Assembly: GCF_030506285.1 (NCBI RefSeq)
Contig: NZ_CP119422.1
Coordinates: 3,429,001 to 3,493,000, forward strand
DNA from: Catalinimonas niigatensis
Lineage (GTDB): Bacteria; Bacteroidota; Bacteroidia; Cytophagales; Cyclobacteriaceae
Direction of reading: 5' to 3'
DNA length: 64,000 bases
The translations under genes were made by a program, and so were the position numbers. The notes beneath the pieces were generated by a model. The model made no database searches and was not told the DNA's origin. It saw only the letters and a list, made by a program, of their open reading frames with translations. Below, one piece after another: positions 60,724 through 64,000 of the stretch. How positions within the stretch are numbered: position 1 is the stretch's first letter; every line of letters begins with the position of its first letter.

Positions 60724-61825
60724 ATCGGTGTAACTCGTCTATGTGGGGCATACCGGGGTTCGGAAACACAGAGCGATCTTTTTGATTGATAATTTCTTCG
60801 GCATCCTGCTGCTCTTCCTTCACCAGATTGTACAGATTTTCGTAGTAACCTTCCGGCTCATAGCTCAGCTTGACATAGAGCGGGAAGTGGTCTGAATGTA
60901 TGTATCTTTCTCTGCGCATGTCTACCAGCCGAAAATGACCGGTAAAATTGATGAAATCCAGCGGATAGCGGAACAGTGGAAATTTAGCGTTGAAAGTATT
61001 ATAAAAGCCTCTACCGCGCCTGGGATCAACCATATTGCTCAGATTGCGGAAGAGGATGAGGGCCTTAGACCAGGGCACATCGTTCAGGTCTCCGGCCAAG
61101 ATGGAGGGAAAATCATTCTCTCCGATCAGCTTTCCCGCATACACAATTTCTGTGTCCCGATCGTGGGTGTGTGACCCAATTTCAGGAGGTTTTGGGTGGA
61201 TAGCATGTAGCTTAACGATTTCTCCGTTGCGCAGCTCAATTTTGAGATGCATAGAAGGAACACCCTCCTCACACAGATACTCTATCTTTTGTTCTTCAAT
61301 TTTCAAGCGGGAGTACAAAAGCATACCATAGGTATTCTCTTTGGGAATGAGTATATGATAAGGGTAATCTTTTTTCAGGTATTCCATCTGCTCATGCCAG
61401 CGCTGATTGGTTTCATGCATGATTACAATATCCGGCTGCAGTTCAGCAAGCAATTCTTTGAGCCGGTCAGGCTTATGGTTTTTCTGCCTTACGTTGGCAT
61501 TGAGAATACTCAAATGCCGCTTGGGATCGTTTTTTTGAGGAGGCAAAGCCGATTTTCGTATAAAAGGAAAGTAGCGATACAGCTTGAAGGCAGCAGCGAT
61601 CAGAGCGAGTATAGAACCAATCATCATCACCAGACTCCATCCCTGAAATGCGTTGCCGTCCAGGATAACATAAGTAATACTAAGCATAATGAGCAGGAAA
61701 GTGTAGCTCATCAAAGGAAAATCAAAGACACGCACAAACCAGTAAGGTTTATTGATATAAGATAAAAATACGCCGAAGGAAAAGAAAATAATCAGCACCA
61801 TGATGCTTAGTTTGACGATATCCAT
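60710..61825 (-). CDS. Membrane-anchored endonuclease/exonuclease/phosphatase family protein
   Basis: The protein has 371 residues. Three N-terminal membrane helices (about 8-25, 36-56 and 64-84) are followed by an EEP domain from about 103: 'LSILNANVRQKNHKPDRL', the metal-binding Glu in 'DIVIMHETNQRWHEQM', 'SILAGDLNDVPWSKAL' with Asp and Asn, and the closing 'YIHSDHFPLYVKL' with the catalytic His. The fold cleaves phosphodiester bonds in nucleic acids or phospholipids. Members with this membrane topology are usually called EEP-family hydrolases of unknown substrate. It is monocistronic and converges on 60319-60723. Confidence 0.87.
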   Translation of the reverse strand: MDIVKLSIMVLIIFFSFGVFLSYINKPYWFVRVFDFPLMSYTFLLIMLSITYVILDGNAFQGWSLVMMIGSILALIAAAFKLYRYFPFIRKSALPPQKNDPKRHLSILNANVRQKNHKPDRLKELLAELQPDIVIMHETNQRWHEQMEYLKKDYPYHILIPKENTYGMLLYSRLKIEEQKIEYLCEEGVPSMHLKIELRNGEIVKLHAIHPKPPEIGSHTHDRDTEIVYAGKLIGENDFPSILAGDLNDVPWSKALILFRNLSNMVDPRRGRGFYNTFNAKFPLFRYPLDFINFTGHFRLVDMRRERYIHSDHFPLYVKLSYEPEGYYENLYNLVKEEQQDAEEIINQKDRSVFPNPGMPHIDELHRFSSL

Positions 61826-61972
61826 TGCCCAAACATGTTAAGAGTTAAAAAAGTACACTACTTGTTTCAGAAGTGCAACTCAAAGAGCCTCTACTAGTTT
61901 AAGTATCCAGAACTTTTCTTGTTTTACCTCCTGTTAAAAAATTTTACCTTTATCGCCTTCAAATATAGAGCA

Positions 61973-64000
61973 ATGATGAAATCACAACTTTTTTTATGCT
62001 TGAGCTGCGCACTGGGAACCCTAGCCTGTAACAGCACATCAACTGAGGAAAATATGGAAATAAAATATCCTGCAACGCAAAAAATAGAACATTCAGATAC
62101 TTACTTCGAAACCGAGGTAGCTGATCCTTATCGCTGGCTGGAAGATGACCGCTCACAGGAAACTGAGCAGTGGGTAGAAGCCCAGAATAAAGTAACCTCC
62201 GGCTATCTGGAGAATATTCCTTTTCGCCAGGATATTGAAGACAGACTGACCGAACTCTGGAATTATGAAAAATACTCAGCTCCTTCTAAAAAAGGAGAGA
62301 AATACTATTTCTTTAAAAACGACGGTCTGCAAAACCAGAGCGTAATGTATGTACAGGAATCGCTGGAAGCGGAACCTGCAGTTTTTCTGGACCCCAACAA
62401 GTTTTCTGACGACGGCACAGTATCTTTGAGCAGCACCAGCTTTACCGAAGACGGTTCACTGCTGGCCTATTCCATCTCTGAGTCCGGCTCCGACTGGCGC
62501 AAAGTACTGGTGATGGATGTGGAAAACCGTGAGCTAGTGGGCGATACACTGAAAGATGTCAAGTTTAGCGGCATCTCCTGGAAAGGTAAGGAAGGCTTTT
62601 ACTACAGCAGCTACGATAAGCCCGCCGCAGGCAGTGACCTCTCCGGCCTCAACATGAACCATAAACTGTATTACCACAAGTTGGGTAGCCCTCAGCAGGA
62701 GGATGTGTTGGTATTTGGCGGTGAGCAAACGCCCCGACGCTATGTGGGAGGCAGCGTGTCCGAAGATGATCGTTTTCTGGCCATTACGGCTGCCAATGGT
62801 ACCAGTGGCAATGAACTCTATGTCAAAGACCTGAGCAAAGATGGAGAGATCATTCCGGTGGTAACGCATTTTGACAATGACAACGATATCATTCACAATG
62901 AAGGTGACCAGCTCTACATCCTTACCAATCTGGATGCGCCTAACAAACGCATCGTTACCGTCAATGCAGCGAATCCGAAACCGGAAAACTGGAAAGACCT
63001 GATTGCTGAGAAGGAAGAAGTGTTGCAAAACGTTTCTTTTGCGGGTGGCAAGATGTTTATCAATTACCTCAAAGATGCCTCTACCCGCATTGAGCAGTAC
63101 GACCTGAGTGGTAAGTTTGAAAAAGAAGTGGAACTGCCTGCCCTGGGGACAGCCGGAGGTTTTGATGGCAAAAAGGAAGATGAAACTGTTTTCTATGCTT
63201 TTACCTCGTTCACTTTTCCTACTACCATTTATTCTTACCACATTCCCAGTGGAGAGTCCAAGGTATTTCGTCAGCCTGAGGTAGATTTTGATCCTGATGC
63301 CTACGAAACCAAACAGGTATTTTACCAGAGTAAAGACGGTACTGAAGTTCCCATGTTCATCGTACACCGCAAAGGTTTGGAGATGAACGGACAAAACCCT
63401 GCGTACCTCTATGGCTATGGTGGTTTCAATGTGAGCCTGACTCCCAGCTTTAGTGTGGCGCATTTGTACTGGCTGGAGAATGGAGGTGTGTTTGCCATGC
63501 CCAACCTGCGGGGCGGAGGGGAATACGGTGAAGCCTGGCATGAGGCCGGAATGCAAATGAACAAACAAAATGTATTTGACGATTTCATTGCTGCCGGTGA
63601 GTACTTGAAGCAGGAAGGTTATACTTCTACTGAAAAGCTGGCCATTGCCGGTGGCTCCAATGGAGGCCTGCTGGTGGGTGCCACCATGACGCAGCGCCCT
63701 GATCTGTGTAAAGTAGCTTTGCCAGCCGTAGGCGTACTGGATATGCTGCGTTACCATCAGTTTACTGCCGGAGCAGGTTGGGAGCCGGATTATGGCATAG
63801 CGGACAGCAGTCAGGCTATGTTTGACTATTTGTATGCTTATTCGCCCTTGCACAATATCAAGGAAGGAGTGGAATACCCCGCCACTCTGGTGACTACTGC
63901 CGATCATGATGACCGGGTGGTGCCTGCTCATTCATTTAAGTTTGCGGCTACCCTTCAGGAAAAGCATGCAGGAGAGAATCCTGTGCTGATTCGCATAGAA
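61973..64000 (+). CDS. Prolyl oligopeptidase family serine peptidase, lipoprotein (3' end missing)
   Basis: The frame starts at ATG 61973 (a second ATG follows at once) and is open to the window end, 676 codons. The signal peptide ends in TLAC (Cys19). An N-terminal segment ('[19 protein letters not shown]') and a seven-bladed propeller (about 90-425) precede the alpha/beta-hydrolase domain with '[16 protein letters not shown]', the nucleophile Ser562 in '[15 protein letters not shown]' and the Asp in '[15 protein letters not shown]'. The catalytic His should lie about 30-40 residues beyond the window. It cleaves short peptides after proline, on the periplasmic side of an envelope membrane. 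No stop codon interrupts the visible part. Confidence 0.92.
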   Translation, partial: MMKSQLFLCLSCALGTLACNSTSTEENMEIKYPATQKIEHSDTYFETEVADPYRWLEDDRSQETEQWVEAQNKVTSGYLENIPFRQDIEDRLTELWNYEKYSAPSKKGEKYYFFKNDGLQNQSVMYVQESLEAEPAVFLDPNKFSDDGTVSLSSTSFTEDGSLLAYSISESGSDWRKVLVMDVENRELVGDTLKDVKFSGISWKGKEGFYYSSYDKPAAGSDLSGLNMNHKLYYHKLGSPQQEDVLVFGGEQTPRRYVGGSVSEDDRFLAITAANGTSGNELYVKDLSKDGEIIPVVTHFDNDNDIIHNEGDQLYILTNLDAPNKRIVTVNAANPKPENWKDLIAEKEEVLQNVSFAGGKMFINYLKDASTRIEQYDLSGKFEKEVELPALGTAGGFDGKKEDETVFYAFTSFTFPTTIYSYHIPSGESKVFRQPEVDFDPDAYETKQVFYQSKDGTEVPMFIVHRKGLEMNGQNPAYLYGYGGFNVSLTPSFSVAHLYWLENGGVFAMPNLRGGGEYGEAWHEAGMQMNKQNVFDDFIAAGEYLKQEGYTSTEKLAIAGGSNGGLLVGATMTQRPDLCKVALPAVGVLDMLRYHQFTAGAGWEPDYGIADSSQAMFDYLYAYSPLHNIKEGVEYPATLVTTADHDDRVVPAHSFKFAATLQEKHAGENPVLIRIE

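Noticed and set aside
62534-63931. A 465-codon open frame on the minus strand
   Set aside because: It lies entirely antisense to the prolyl oligopeptidase, whose propeller and catalytic motifs are clear. The antisense product shows no domain and is a codon-bias shadow.

Overview
The window looks like a stretch of chromosome from a member of the Bacteroidota, most likely a marine or aerobic Cytophagales-type bacterium. The supporting signs are a one-protein hybrid two-component regulator (sensor propeller, kinase, receiver and AraC-type DNA-binding domain in one chain), DUF4136-type lipoproteins, promoters with the Bacteroidota -7 element TAnnTTTG, near absence of Shine-Dalgarno sequences, and a homogentisate pathway of the Bacteroidota type. 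I cannot name the genus. Base composition looks moderate and even, except for a few AT-rich accessory genes.

Layout. 1-8 kb: a cut-off membrane gene, a DUF5675 protein, an HD phosphohydrolase, a PepSY membrane protein, and a tight three-gene operon for a 2-oxoacid:ferredoxin oxidoreductase (flavoprotein with ferredoxin domain, fused gamma-alpha chain, beta chain). 8.4-13.2 kb: a large hybrid kinase with two kinase modules, a tRNA-Arg(CCG) with its own promoter and terminator, and a protein of unknown function. 13.2-23.2 kb: a ten-gene chemosensory operon, transcribed right to left: GAF/PAS membrane protein, a CheZ-like protein, a STAS protein, CheY, CheA, CheW, a methyl-accepting protein, CheR, CheD, CheB. 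There are no flagellar genes here, so its output (gliding, pili or something else) cannot be read from the window. 23.9-37.3 kb: lipoproteins, a formylglycine-generating-enzyme homologue, a pair of exported sugar-type oxidoreductases, the hybrid regulator, and a PQQ dehydrogenase with an inserted cytochrome c domain.

37.5-48.7 kb is a hydroxy-acid locus. A lactate/glycolate permease, a fused FAD/Fe-S 2-hydroxyacid dehydrogenase and a malate synthase homologue could together take glycolate to malate. Beyond a short accessory patch (AT-rich unknown gene, REP-like hairpins, solitary HigA antitoxin) lies lutABC for L-lactate oxidation.

49.0-57.9 kb is a tyrosine/phenylalanine degradation operon (hppD, hmgA, a Glu/Leu-type dehydrogenase, fahA, a flavin reductase). 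It has been invaded between almost every pair of core genes. A four-helix-bundle gene cassette lies between hppD and hmgA and is itself split by an IS110-family element. A HEPN-motif gene lies between hmgA and the dehydrogenase, and a hicBA pair with a nonsense-mutated toxin lies before fahA. A small aromatic-rich reading frame with a Shine-Dalgarno sequence and a hairpin overlaps the start of hppD and looks like a possible leader peptide. 58-64 kb: a sugar-dehydrogenase-type propeller protein, a lipoprotein, a small membrane protein, a membrane-anchored EEP-family enzyme, and the first 676 codons of a prolyl oligopeptidase that runs off the right end.

The most interesting points are the CheZ-like protein in a Bacteroidota chemosensory operon, the IS110 element with two hairpins that look like a bridge RNA, the possible aromatic leader peptide of hppD, and the pile-up of small defence-type genes inside one catabolic operon.
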